Assembly: GCA_903932805.1 (NCBI GenBank)
Contig: CAIZHO010000588.1
Location: forward strand, 1-10,231
DNA: 10,231 nucleotides
Direction: 5' to 3'
Source of the DNA: an uncultured Roseiflexaceae bacterium
GTDB taxonomy: Bacteria; Chloroflexota; Chloroflexia; Chloroflexales; Roseiflexaceae
Notes under the pieces: generated by a model
Seen by the model: only the letters and a program-made list of their open reading frames with translations
Databases searched by the model: none
What the model was told of the DNA's origin: nothing
Made by a program: the position numbers and the translations under genes
Shown here: one piece after another, positions 1 through 9,204 of the stretch
Position numbering within the stretch: the stretch's first letter is position 1
How the letters are laid out: each line of letters starts with the position of its first letter

Positions 1-111
1 GGGGAAAAGGGCCCGCAGCGGCGACCCGGTACCCGGGGGAAATCGCACGCTGCGGGTGACCAGGTCCGGATGCCCTGGCGTCGTCGGTTTCGTCCTCGAT
101 CACAACACACA
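1..111. other. window-edge stretch, no gene called
   Basis: This GC-rich edge lies beyond the terminator of the beta-galactosidase gene. Two plus-strand frames are open from the first base, but both run straight through the terminator hairpin and neither gives a recognisable protein. It could hold the end of a gene cut by the window, but I see nothing that supports one. Confidence 0.3.
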
Positions 112-148
112 CAAACACCCCTCGCTCCAACGCAGCGAGGGGTGTTTG
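112..148 (-). terminator. intrinsic terminator of the beta-galactosidase gene
   Basis: A perfect inverted repeat has 15-bp arms (112-126 and 134-148) around a 7-base loop. It starts 13 bases after the beta-galactosidase stop codon on the minus strand. The minus-strand sequence beyond it is GT-rich (GTGTGTGTTGTG) rather than a clean T run, so the stem is strong but the tail is atypical. It may also stop rightward transcription entering from outside the window. Confidence 0.75.
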
Positions 149-161
149 GCGGGTATGCGGC

Positions 162-3317
<3,156 letters not shown>

Positions 3318-4475
3318 TTAGCGAGCTCGGAAGTTCAATCCGAGGATGCTCATGAACAGACTCGTGAATCCTACTTGCCCCGCCAAAATCAACGCGACAG
3401 CTCCGACAATCGTCTGACGGGCACTCTGCGACGGATCAAGCGCCGCAAAGCCGATGCTCTGCCACCCGACAAACACCCGTGCAATCACAGCCACGCCTAC
3501 AATGAACAAAACCAGCCCGGTCAACAGACCGGCTTCGAGCGTCAGATTGGCATTGATCTTGGCGAACCGTGCTGATTCGGGCAACAAGCCACTCGCAATC
3601 ATATACTTTTTGGCGAGCATACCAAAGAGGGCGAGTTGCACACCAAACAACAACACCGCCGCGGCGACCGTCAACGTATTGATGTCGAGCTCGATTGCCC
3701 CGAGACGCTGTGCGCCTGGCAACAACCAGAGCATGACTGCAGCCCCAAGCAGCGCCAGAACAATACCCGGCGTGAGGAGGACCCAGTTGGGTGCATATGC
3801 CAGCATGAAGCGCAAATGCCGCCAACCGTCGCGCCAGGTGCGCAGATGCGGCGGTCGTGAGCGTCCGTCTTTGTACAGGGTAATGGGCACCTCATCGATG
3901 CGCATGCCAAACAACGCTGCTTTGATGACCATTTCGCTGGCGTATTCCATCCCGCTGGTTTGGAGCTTCATGGCCGTCCATGCATCTTTGGTGAATGCAC
4001 GCAAGCCGCAATGAAAGTCGCCCACGCTGCTCCCGAACAGCGTCCGTCCCAACCAACTGAGCACTGGATTACCGAGCCATTGGTGCAACCAGGGCATCGC
4101 GTTGGGCATAATACGCCCCGCGAAGCGATTGCCCATCACCACATCAGCTCCGTTGCGCAACCGCTCGAGGAACGGGTCAATGGCTGCCATGTCGTAGCTG
4201 TCGTCCGCATCCCCCATCACCACATAGGGTGCCCGGGCGGCACTGATACCCCCGTGCAAGGCCGCACCATAGCCACGTTGCGGTACCGGCACGACCGTAG
4301 CACCCTCGGCGATTGCAATTGCCTGCGAGCCATCGGTGCTGCCGTTGTCGGCCACGATGATTTCGCCATTTATGCCCTGCCGCACCAGCCCCGCCGCTGT
4401 TTTGCGGATGACCGTCGCCAACGTCTCGGCTTCGTTGAGGCACGGTATAACAATCGTAACCACAGGCGCTGTCAT
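3318..4475 (-). CDS. membrane-anchored family 2 glycosyltransferase (dolichyl-/polyprenyl-phosphate sugar synthase type)
   Basis: Likely transfers a sugar from a nucleotide-sugar donor to a polyprenyl-phosphate carrier at the inner face of the cytoplasmic membrane. The 385-residue protein begins with a GT-A fold: VTIVIPCLNEAETL (7-19), a VADNGSTDGS loop (41-50), and the metal-binding acidic motif GDADDSYD (88-95). GNRF and VGDFHCGLRAF (151-161) are typical of the dolichol-phosphate mannose/glucose synthase subgroup. The C-terminal part has four probable membrane helices (about 231-252, 268-286, 313-335, 355-378). An in-frame ATG lies 13 codons upstream, but the chosen ATG has GAGGAGG five bases before it. 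It lies upstream of the beta-galactosidase gene (39-base gap) and 94 bases downstream of the MazG-like gene. Sugar and carrier are unknown; roles in glycolipid, exopolysaccharide or protein glycosylation are all possible. Confidence 0.88.
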   Translation of the reverse strand: MTAPVVTIVIPCLNEAETLATVIRKTAAGLVRQGINGEIIVADNGSTDGSQAIAIAEGATVVPVPQRGYGAALHGGISAARAPYVVMGDADDSYDMAAIDPFLERLRNGADVVMGNRFAGRIMPNAMPWLHQWLGNPVLSWLGRTLFGSSVGDFHCGLRAFTKDAWTAMKLQTSGMEYASEMVIKAALFGMRIDEVPITLYKDGRSRPPHLRTWRDGWRHLRFMLAYAPNWVLLTPGIVLALLGAAVMLWLLPGAQRLGAIELDINTLTVAAAVLLFGVQLALFGMLAKKYMIASGLLPESARFAKINANLTLEAGLLTGLVLFIVGVAVIARVFVGWQSIGFAALDPSQSARQTIVGAVALILAGQVGFTSLFMSILGLNFRAR

Positions 4476-4480
4476 TGCAG

Positions 4481-4487
4481 CCTCCTC
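4481..4487 (-). promoter_or_regulatory. ribosome binding site deciding the glycosyltransferase start
   Basis: GAGGAGG on the minus strand, five bases before the ATG at 4475. This strong site argues against the in-frame ATG at 4514. Confidence 0.75.
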
Positions 4488-4531
4488 AACAACACCAGTG
4501 TGCGGTGATTGCATCGTTCCAGTGTCCTCAT

Positions 4532-4544
4532 AGTATACCGGTAT
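4532..4544 (-). promoter_or_regulatory. candidate -10 element with overlapping palindrome, glycosyltransferase-lacZ transcript
   Basis: The minus strand carries TATACT (4537-4532), a good -10 element, about 55 bases before the chosen glycosyltransferase start and after the stop of the MazG-like gene. No convincing -35 is present; TTCGTT with an 18-base spacer is the best candidate. The perfect 10-base palindrome ATACCGGTAT (4535-4544) overlaps the -10 and could be a small operator or chance. Confidence 0.35.
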
Positions 4545-4569
4545 CTGTAAGAATTAACGAACCAAAATC

Positions 4570-4908
4570 TTAACGATTATCGCCTTCGCCAGCAATCGTG
4601 TTGCGTTCGAGTCGATCGTAGAGCTTGGTCAAGTTCGCGCTGGCGACGTCTTCGAGGGTCAGATCGAGTTCGGTGCAGATTTGGGCGAGGTACCAAAGCA
4701 CATCACCGAGTTCGTATTTGAGCGCTTCGCGGTCTGCATCGCTGATAACGCCTGCACGATCGCGGAAGATTTTTTTGATTTTGCCGGCGACTTCACCCGC
4801 TTCGTTGGTTAACCCAAGCGTCGGGTAGACAATCGCATGGTCGGTGTGAATCAAGCTCCACGTCTTGCGAGAGGCAGTTTGGTAGGCGTTGAGTGTATCG
4901 ACGTGCAT
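4570..4908 (-). CDS. MazG-like nucleoside triphosphate pyrophosphohydrolase
   Basis: Predicted cytoplasmic all-alpha NTP pyrophosphohydrolase that cleaves (d)NTPs, often non-canonical ones, to the monophosphate and pyrophosphate. The single-domain protein has 112 residues, the usual size for short MazG-like enzymes. The Mg-binding motif is complete: GLTNEAGEVAGKIKK gives the first ExxE, and YELGDVLWYLAQ, about 30 residues later, gives the ExxD. The ATG is preceded by AAGAGG at five bases. The gene starts 21 bases after the 3' end of the tRNA-Arg gene on the same strand, so both may share a transcript. The substrate is not predictable; housecleaning of damaged nucleotides is the usual role. 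Confidence 0.88.
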   Translation of the reverse strand: MHVDTLNAYQTASRKTWSLIHTDHAIVYPTLGLTNEAGEVAGKIKKIFRDRAGVISDADREALKYELGDVLWYLAQICTELDLTLEDVASANLTKLYDRLERNTIAGEGDNR

Positions 4909-4929
4909 ACAAACCTCTTAATGTATGTG

Positions 4930-5006
4930 TGGCGCGGACGGCGGGGATCGAACCCACGACCAACGGTTTAGAAGACCGCTGCTCTAATCCACTGAGCTAC
5001 GCCCGC
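4930..5006 (-). tRNA. tRNA-Arg (anticodon UCU), CCA encoded
   Basis: The minus strand folds into a complete cloverleaf of 77 bases. The acceptor stem GCGGGCG/CGTCCGC has one G-U pair; the D-arm has GCTC/GAGC. The anticodon stem GCGGT/ACCGT closes the loop CTTCTAA, giving anticodon TCT, which reads AGA and AGG arginine codons. The variable loop is short, the T-arm is GTGGG-TTCGATC-CCCGC, the discriminator is G and CCA is encoded. It lies 21 bases upstream of the MazG-like gene. The 70 bases upstream are AT-rich and contain -10-like TATTAT and TATCAT, but I could not place a -35. Confidence 0.96.
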
Positions 5007-5007
5007 A

Positions 5008-5037
5008 TTGGTGCGTTTTTGCATGATAACATATAAT
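5008..5037 (+). promoter_or_regulatory. candidate promoter of the mevalonate operon
   Basis: A perfect TATAAT (5032-5037) lies 18 bases after TTGGTG (5008-5013, three of six matches to the -35 consensus). It points toward mvaA and would start transcription near 5044, leaving a leader of about 160 bases. The region is AT-rich on both strands and must also hold the tRNA promoter on the minus strand, so the TATAAT could be incidental. A second, weaker candidate is CTGACA (5150-5155) with TACACA 17 bases on. Confidence 0.4.
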
Positions 5038-5080
5038 ATTTTTTCATGATTTCTGATTTTTTTGCAAAATCCACAAAAAC

Positions 5081-5104
5081 GCGTCAATCGGTATTGATTG
5101 ACGC
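5081..5104. repeat. inverted repeat in the tRNA-mvaA intergenic region
   Basis: GCGTCAATC (5081-5089) and GATTGACGC (5096-5104) are perfect reverse complements separated by six bases. On the minus strand the repeat is followed by GTTTTT, which resembles an intrinsic terminator although no gene reads into it from that side. On the plus strand it has no T run and would sit in the mvaA leader. It may be a dimeric-repressor operator, a leader hairpin, or a barrier to antisense transcription. Confidence 0.5.
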
Positions 5105-5120
5105 TGTTCCGGAGAAATGT

Positions 5121-5198
5121 GAGAGGTATTGAGAGGTTTTCGCAACCTCCTGACAGCATTTGCACCCTAAGATACACACGTTCACACGCCGTGGAGGG
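5121..5198 (+). promoter_or_regulatory. mvaA leader: tandem GAGAGG repeat, hairpin and Shine-Dalgarno site
   Basis: GAGAGGTATT and GAGAGGTTTT stand in tandem (5121-5140). GAGGTT (5133-5138) pairs with AACCTC (5144-5149) around a five-base loop. The Shine-Dalgarno GGAGGG (5193-5198) is seven bases before the mvaA ATG. CCTCC (5146-5150) could pair either within the small hairpin or with this Shine-Dalgarno site, so two exclusive folds are possible. The ribosome binding site call is firm; the regulatory reading is speculative. Confidence 0.4.
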
Positions 5199-5205
5199 TG
5201 TTTGT

Positions 5206-6507
5206 ATGGCACGCCAGCTCAATTCTCGTATCGAAGGGCTCTACCGACTCAACCCAGCCGAGCGCCGTCAACGCCTGGCCGACGCAATGCATCCGTACGT
5301 GTTTGACGCCAGTCGCGTCGCTGGTGGGGTGTTGGGTGAGGATCGAGCCGACAAAATGATAGAAAATGTCGTGGGCACATTCGAATTACCATTCGGAATT
5401 GCCACGAATTTCACCATAAACGGACACGATTATCTGGTGCCAATGGTCGTCGAAGAACCGTCAATTGTGGCCGGTGCGAGTTATGCAGCGCGGATGGCTC
5501 GTGCCAGTGGCGGGTTCACCGCCTGCCACGACGAGCCCTTGATGATTGGCCAAGTACAACTGATTGGTGTCCCCGACGTGCAGGCCGCCCGCACTGCCAT
5601 TCTGGCAAGCCAACTCGAGCTGCTCGAGCGCGCCAATGCCCAGAGTATGAGCATGGTGAACCGTGGTGGTGGCGCGCGTGCCGTCGAGGTGCATCAGTTC
5701 GACGAATCCCCGATGGGTCCGATGCTGGTCGTCCACATCATCGTGGATTGCCGCGACGCCATGGGGGCCAACGCCGTCAACAGCATGTGCGAGGCCATAG
5801 CGCCGCTGCTCGAGGCTGCTAGTGGTGGCCGTGCGATGTTGCGCATCTTGTCGAACTTGACCGATCGGCGCACTGCCACCGCACGGACGCGCATCAGCCC
5901 CGATGCGCTGACCCGTGACGGCATTGATGGTCACGAAGTCATCGAGCGCATTCTGTGGGCACACGCCTTTGCGGTCGTTGACCCCTATCGGGCAACCACC
6001 CACAACAAGGGCATCATGAACGGGATCGATCCGGTCATTGTCGCCACCGGCAATGATTGGCGTGCGGTCGAAGCCGGTGCACATGCATGGGCGGCACGCA
6101 CGGGGCGTTACTTGTCGATGAGCAATTGGTCACGCGACAGCGCGGGGTACCTGTGTGGTGAGCTCACGTTGCCGCTGGCGGTGGGCATCGTCGGTGGGGC
6201 GACACGGGTGCACCCCGCAGCACGAGCAGCACTCGACATCTTGGGGGTGACGAGTGCCGGCGAACTCGCCGAGGTCTGTGTCTGTGCCGGGCTTGCGTCG
6301 AACTTGGCCGCAATGCGTGCTTTGGCGACCGAGGGGATCCAACGTGGGCACATGTCGCTCCATGCGCGCCAGATTGCGCTGGCTGCCGGGGCCGAAGGCG
6401 ACGAAGTGGCCGTCATCGCCCAACAGATGATCGACCGCGCCCACATCAAACCAGCCGCAGCTGAGCAGCTGTTGGCCGCGTTGCGTGGCACCTTGACCGA
6501 AGCATAG
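5206..6507 (+). CDS. mvaA: hydroxymethylglutaryl-CoA reductase, class II (degradative-family type)
   Basis: Catalyses the four-electron reduction of HMG-CoA to mevalonate, the committed step of the mevalonate pathway; cytoplasmic, with no membrane segments. The 433-residue length and sequence follow the Pseudomonas mevalonii class II enzyme closely with a +1 offset. ENVVGTFELPFG (53-64) and VVEEPSIVAGASY carry the catalytic Glu (E84); THNKGIMNGIDP carries the Lys (K268); GNDWRAVEAGAH carries the Asp (D284); GIQRGHMSLHAR near 377-388 carries the His (about H382). The dinucleotide-binding part includes DAMGAN and GGATRVHP. The position equivalent to Asp146, which sets NADH preference in P. mevalonii, is Ser147 here, so NADPH use is possible. 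The frame is open 36 codons upstream, but the ATG at 5206 has GGAGGG at seven bases and starts where the family starts. It is first in a four-gene operon and 39 bases upstream of the synthase gene. Confidence 0.95.
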   Translation: MARQLNSRIEGLYRLNPAERRQRLADAMHPYVFDASRVAGGVLGEDRADKMIENVVGTFELPFGIATNFTINGHDYLVPMVVEEPSIVAGASYAARMARASGGFTACHDEPLMIGQVQLIGVPDVQAARTAILASQLELLERANAQSMSMVNRGGGARAVEVHQFDESPMGPMLVVHIIVDCRDAMGANAVNSMCEAIAPLLEAASGGRAMLRILSNLTDRRTATARTRISPDALTRDGIDGHEVIERILWAHAFAVVDPYRATTHNKGIMNGIDPVIVATGNDWRAVEAGAHAWAARTGRYLSMSNWSRDSAGYLCGELTLPLAVGIVGGATRVHPAARAALDILGVTSAGELAEVCVCAGLASNLAAMRALATEGIQRGHMSLHARQIALAAGAEGDEVAVIAQQMIDRAHIKPAAAEQLLAALRGTLTEA

Positions 6508-6510
6508 TCA

Positions 6511-6522
6511 GCGCCGCGGCGC
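6511..6522. repeat. 12-bp GC palindrome between mvaA and the HMG-CoA synthase gene
   Basis: GCGCCGCGGCGC is perfectly palindromic and lies in the 39-base gap, followed by ATTGTATATACGAGGA, which holds the synthase ribosome binding site. It is too short for a hairpin with a normal loop, so it is either a protein-binding site or chance in GC-rich DNA. Confidence 0.3.
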
Positions 6523-6546
6523 ATTGTATATACGAGGATCCAATCT

Positions 6547-7593
6547 ATGAAGCCCAATCGACCGGTCGGCCTGGTAGGCTATGGGGCATACATCCCACGC
6601 TACCGTATCGCCGCCAAAGAGATATCGCGGGTCTGGACCGATGGCCACGGCGGCGTGCCCGTGGTCGCCAAGAGTGTGCCCGGGCCCGACGAAGATGTCA
6701 TCACCATGTCGCTCGAGGCCGGTCGCAACGCCGTTGCCCGTGCCGGCATCGATGCCAACGACCTGAGTGCCGTCTGGATCGGAAGCGAATCGCATCCGTA
6801 CAGCGTCAAACCATCGGGCACGGTGGTGGCCGAGGCACTGGGGGTGACGCCCTTTGTGAGCACGGCAGACTTCGAGTTTGCCTGCAAAGCGGGCACCGAG
6901 GCGATGACGGCAGGGATGGGTATGGTGGGCAGTGGGATGGCCAATTATGTGCTTGCCATCGGTGCCGACACGGCCCAGGGTCGGCCGGGCGATGCCCTCG
7001 AGTACACGGCAGCCGCCGGTGCCGCCGCGGTCATCATCGGGCCTGCCGAGCAGAGTGTGGCGGTCATCGAAGAGACGATTTCGTACGTCAGCGACGTTCC
7101 CGACTTCTTCCGCCGCGCGGATCGGCCGTACCCCGTGCACGGCAATCGCTTCACGGGGGAGCCGGCCTACTTCCAACAGGTGCGTAGCGCCAGCGCGGCG
7201 TTGCTGGCCAAACTGGGCATGACCCCCAAAGATTTCACCTATGCAGTCTTTCATCAGCCCAACGCGCGCTTCCCCCAGGTCGTCGCCAAGCAGCTGGGGT
7301 TCACCCCCGAGCAGTTGGCACCGGGGCTGTTGGCAGGGAGCATCGGCAATACCTACTCGGCGGCCGCCATCCTCGGGTTGTGTGCCACGCTCGATGTCGC
7401 CAAGCCGGGTGATGTCATCTTGATGACCAGCTACGGGTCGGGGTCGGGTGCCGACGCCTATGTATTGCGGGTCACCGATGCGATTACGACGCGCCGGGCC
7501 ATGGCACCCCTGACCGAACGCTACCTCTCGCGTGAGCAGATGATCGACTACGCCGTCTATGCAAAATGGCGCAATAAATTGGTAATGGGGTAA
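6547..7593 (+). CDS. hydroxymethylglutaryl-CoA synthase, archaeal type
   Basis: Condenses acetyl-CoA with acetoacetyl-CoA to HMG-CoA, the substrate of the reductase encoded just upstream. The 348-residue length is that of the archaeal family, shorter than eukaryotic or Gram-positive synthases. The thiolase-fold catalytic residues are intact: the general base Glu in GSESHPYSVKPSG (E81), the nucleophile Cys in FEFACKAGTEAM (C113), and the His in VFHQPNARFP (H236). GNTYSAAAILGL (267-278) and SYGSGSGADAY (295-305) are also family-typical. GAGGA lies eight bases before the ATG. The thiolase-like gene begins only four bases after the stop, suggesting translational coupling and equal dosage. In archaea the homologue forms a complex with acetoacetyl-CoA thiolase and DUF35, and the gene order here reproduces that set. 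Confidence 0.94.
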   Translation: MKPNRPVGLVGYGAYIPRYRIAAKEISRVWTDGHGGVPVVAKSVPGPDEDVITMSLEAGRNAVARAGIDANDLSAVWIGSESHPYSVKPSGTVVAEALGVTPFVSTADFEFACKAGTEAMTAGMGMVGSGMANYVLAIGADTAQGRPGDALEYTAAAGAAAVIIGPAEQSVAVIEETISYVSDVPDFFRRADRPYPVHGNRFTGEPAYFQQVRSASAALLAKLGMTPKDFTYAVFHQPNARFPQVVAKQLGFTPEQLAPGLLAGSIGNTYSAAAILGLCATLDVAKPGDVILMTSYGSGSGADAYVLRVTDAITTRRAMAPLTERYLSREQMIDYAVYAKWRNKLVMG

Positions 7594-7597
7594 GGGT

Positions 7598-8740
7598 ATG
7601 CGACCTGTATATATCGCCGGCATCGGCCAGACATCGATTGCTGAGCATTGGGACAAAACCGCACAAGATCTCGCACACGACGCTGCCAGCCAGGCACTGC
7701 ACGGCTACACCGGCTCGATTGGGGCGGTCTATGTAGCCAACGCACTGAGTGCTGCGCTGGGCAATCAGAGCAATCTGGCCCCGGCTGTGGCGGCAGGATT
7801 GGGGTTGCGTGGGGTCGAGACGTTGACGATTGAAGCCGGCGGGGCTGCTGGCGGCATGGCCATCCGCCAGGCACAGCTCGCGGTGGCTGCAGGGGTGGTC
7901 GATGCAGTGCTGGTCGTCGGAGTCGAAAAGGTCTCGGATGTGTTGGATGAGCGCCGCGAAGCGGCCTTGGCACTGAGTATGGATGCCGATTGGGAGGCCT
8001 TCCACGGGGTCACCGTGACCGCCCAGTGGGCCATGCTGATGCGCTCGTATATGCACAGCTACGCACTCGGGGCACAGGCGTTTGCGCCGTTCCCCGTTAA
8101 TGCGCATGCCAACGGCGTGCACAACAAACACGCGCTGTATCGGTTCGCCATCAATGCCGACAAATACCAAAGCGCTGCGGCGGTTGCTGCTCCGCTCGGA
8201 TTGCTCGACTGTTCGACCGAGGCCGACGGGGCAGCTGCGGTGCTCATCAGTGCCACGCCACCGGTAGCGGGTGCCGTGATCCGCATCGCCGGGTCGGCGG
8301 TTGCCAGCGACACGGTGGCATTGCATGCCTGGGCTGATCTGCTGCAGCTCGATGCGGTGCGTTGGTCATTCGAGCGGGCCATGGCGCAGGCTGGGGTCGA
8401 GCGGTCGGATGTCGATGTGTTTGAATTGACGGACCCACACGCCATCGCAGCCATCCTCGCGTTTGAGGCGATGGGCTATGCGGCAGCGGGTACGGGCCAT
8501 TTGCTGGGGAGCAGCGGCGCTATCCGCCCTGACGGGAGCACACCCGTGGCACTCGCCGGTGGCTGCAAGGCCCGCGGGAATCTGCTGGGAGCCTTGGGCG
8601 TGCTCCAGATTGTCGAACTGACGCAGCAGTTGCAGGGCAGCGCGCCGACGCAGGTCGCCGATGCGCGGGTCGGGCTGGCACAGTGCATGTCGGGTATCGG
8701 CAGCACGGTGGCGACGCATATTCTGGTACGTGACGCATAA
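7598..8740 (+). CDS. thiolase-superfamily protein with substituted active site (probable non-catalytic or repurposed partner of HMG-CoA synthase)
   Basis: By fold and position this is the archaeal acetoacetyl-CoA thiolase (SCP-2-type) partner of HMG-CoA synthase, but the active site has changed. The nucleophile motif, normally EAACASGG, reads EAGGAAGG (79-86), placing Gly82 at the Cys. The motif normally HDAF reads TDPH (278-281), placing Thr at the His. The motif normally GHPxGATG reads GNLLGALG (327-334), placing Asn328 at the second His. The scaffold elements remain: IAGIGQT at the N-terminus, the NGxxN-like segment near 172-176, and LLDCSTEADGAAAVLIS (202-218). C363 in CMSGIG lies in the C-terminal active-site loop. 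At 380 residues the length is normal and the frame is intact, so it is not a decayed pseudogene. It could be a structural subunit that holds DUF35 and the synthase together, or an enzyme with new chemistry, as in the Ltp2-DUF35 steroid aldolase. A ribosome binding site (AAGGG) overlaps the synthase stop. Confidence 0.85.
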   Translation: MRPVYIAGIGQTSIAEHWDKTAQDLAHDAASQALHGYTGSIGAVYVANALSAALGNQSNLAPAVAAGLGLRGVETLTIEAGGAAGGMAIRQAQLAVAAGVVDAVLVVGVEKVSDVLDERREAALALSMDADWEAFHGVTVTAQWAMLMRSYMHSYALGAQAFAPFPVNAHANGVHNKHALYRFAINADKYQSAAAVAAPLGLLDCSTEADGAAAVLISATPPVAGAVIRIAGSAVASDTVALHAWADLLQLDAVRWSFERAMAQAGVERSDVDVFELTDPHAIAAILAFEAMGYAAAGTGHLLGSSGAIRPDGSTPVALAGGCKARGNLLGALGVLQIVELTQQLQGSAPTQVADARVGLAQCMSGIGSTVATHILVRDA

Positions 8741-8767
8741 CCACAGACACACGGGAGTGAGGAATAG

Positions 8768-9142
8768 ATGGAACTGGCTCGACATTGGCGCCAACGCAAC
8801 GCCCGCTACCGGCTCGAAGGGAGCCGCCACCGCACCACGGGTACGGTGTCATTCCCCGCTGATCACGGCACAGACGAAGAACCATTCTGCCTGTCGGGGC
8901 GCGGCAGCGTGCTGACCTACGCCGTCGTGCATGCCCCGAGCACCGGCCACGAAGCAGAGTCGCCCTACATCGTGGCGATTATTGCACTCGTCGAGGGGCC
9001 ACGGATTACCGCGCAGCTGACCGATGTGGCGAGCGGTGAGGTGACGATGGGTATGCAGGTCGAAATGGTGACGCGGCTGATGGCCGATACGGGACCCGAT
9101 GGACTGCTCTTGTACGCATACAAGTTCCGACCGGTATTGTAG
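8768..9142 (+). CDS. DUF35 OB-fold protein lacking the zinc-ribbon cysteines
   Basis: A 124-residue partner of thiolase/HMG-CoA synthase complexes. In archaea the DUF35 protein bridges thiolase and synthase and helps form the shared CoA channel; it is not itself catalytic. The family pattern is clear: WRQRNARYRLEG at 7-18, then SGRGSVLTYAVVHAP (43-57) starting the OB fold, PYIVAIIALVEGPRITAQL (66-84), GMQVEM, and the C-terminal YAYKFRPVL. The zinc ribbon that normally reads KCxxCG, then CPxC about a dozen residues on, is SRHRTTG followed by GTDEE: the four Cys positions are His21, Thr24, Thr35 and Glu38. The only Cys is C41. The start is supported by GAGGA just upstream. It is last in the operon, 27 bases after the thiolase-like gene, and is followed by a terminator. 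Confidence 0.9.
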   Translation: MELARHWRQRNARYRLEGSRHRTTGTVSFPADHGTDEEPFCLSGRGSVLTYAVVHAPSTGHEAESPYIVAIIALVEGPRITAQLTDVASGEVTMGMQVEMVTRLMADTGPDGLLLYAYKFRPVL

Positions 9143-9153
9143 AAACACGAAAA

Positions 9154-9191
9154 ACCACCCCCCGCCACGGGAAACCGCGGCGGGGGGTGGT
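9154..9191. terminator. terminator between the converging mevalonate operon and lexA
   Basis: Perfect 13-bp arms (9154-9166 and 9179-9191, six consecutive G-C pairs in each) are followed inward by an A-C mismatch and a CGG/CCG stem capped by a GAAA tetraloop. On the minus strand the stem runs into TTTTT, so it is a full intrinsic terminator for lexA, 13 bases past its stop. On the plus strand there is no T run, but the hairpin is 11 bases past the DUF35 stop and probably also halts or stabilises that transcript's end. Confidence 0.88.
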
Positions 9192-9204
9192 GCGTTGGGT
9201 CTAA

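Noticed and set aside
6508..7656. A 382-codon open frame on the minus strand opposite the HMG-CoA synthase gene
   Set aside because: It is antisense to a clearly conserved gene, its translation is low in recognisable motifs and rich in Arg, His and Gly, and such frames arise from third-position GC bias.
7484..8326. A 280-codon minus-strand open frame spanning the synthase-thiolase junction
   Set aside because: It crosses two real genes antisense, has a Cys- and Arg-rich composition typical of spurious frames, and matches nothing I recognise.
7598..8740. Calling the thiolase-like gene a pseudogene because of its lost active site
   Set aside because: The frame is intact at full length, the fold motifs are kept, and it is tightly spaced within an operon, which fits a functional protein with a changed role.
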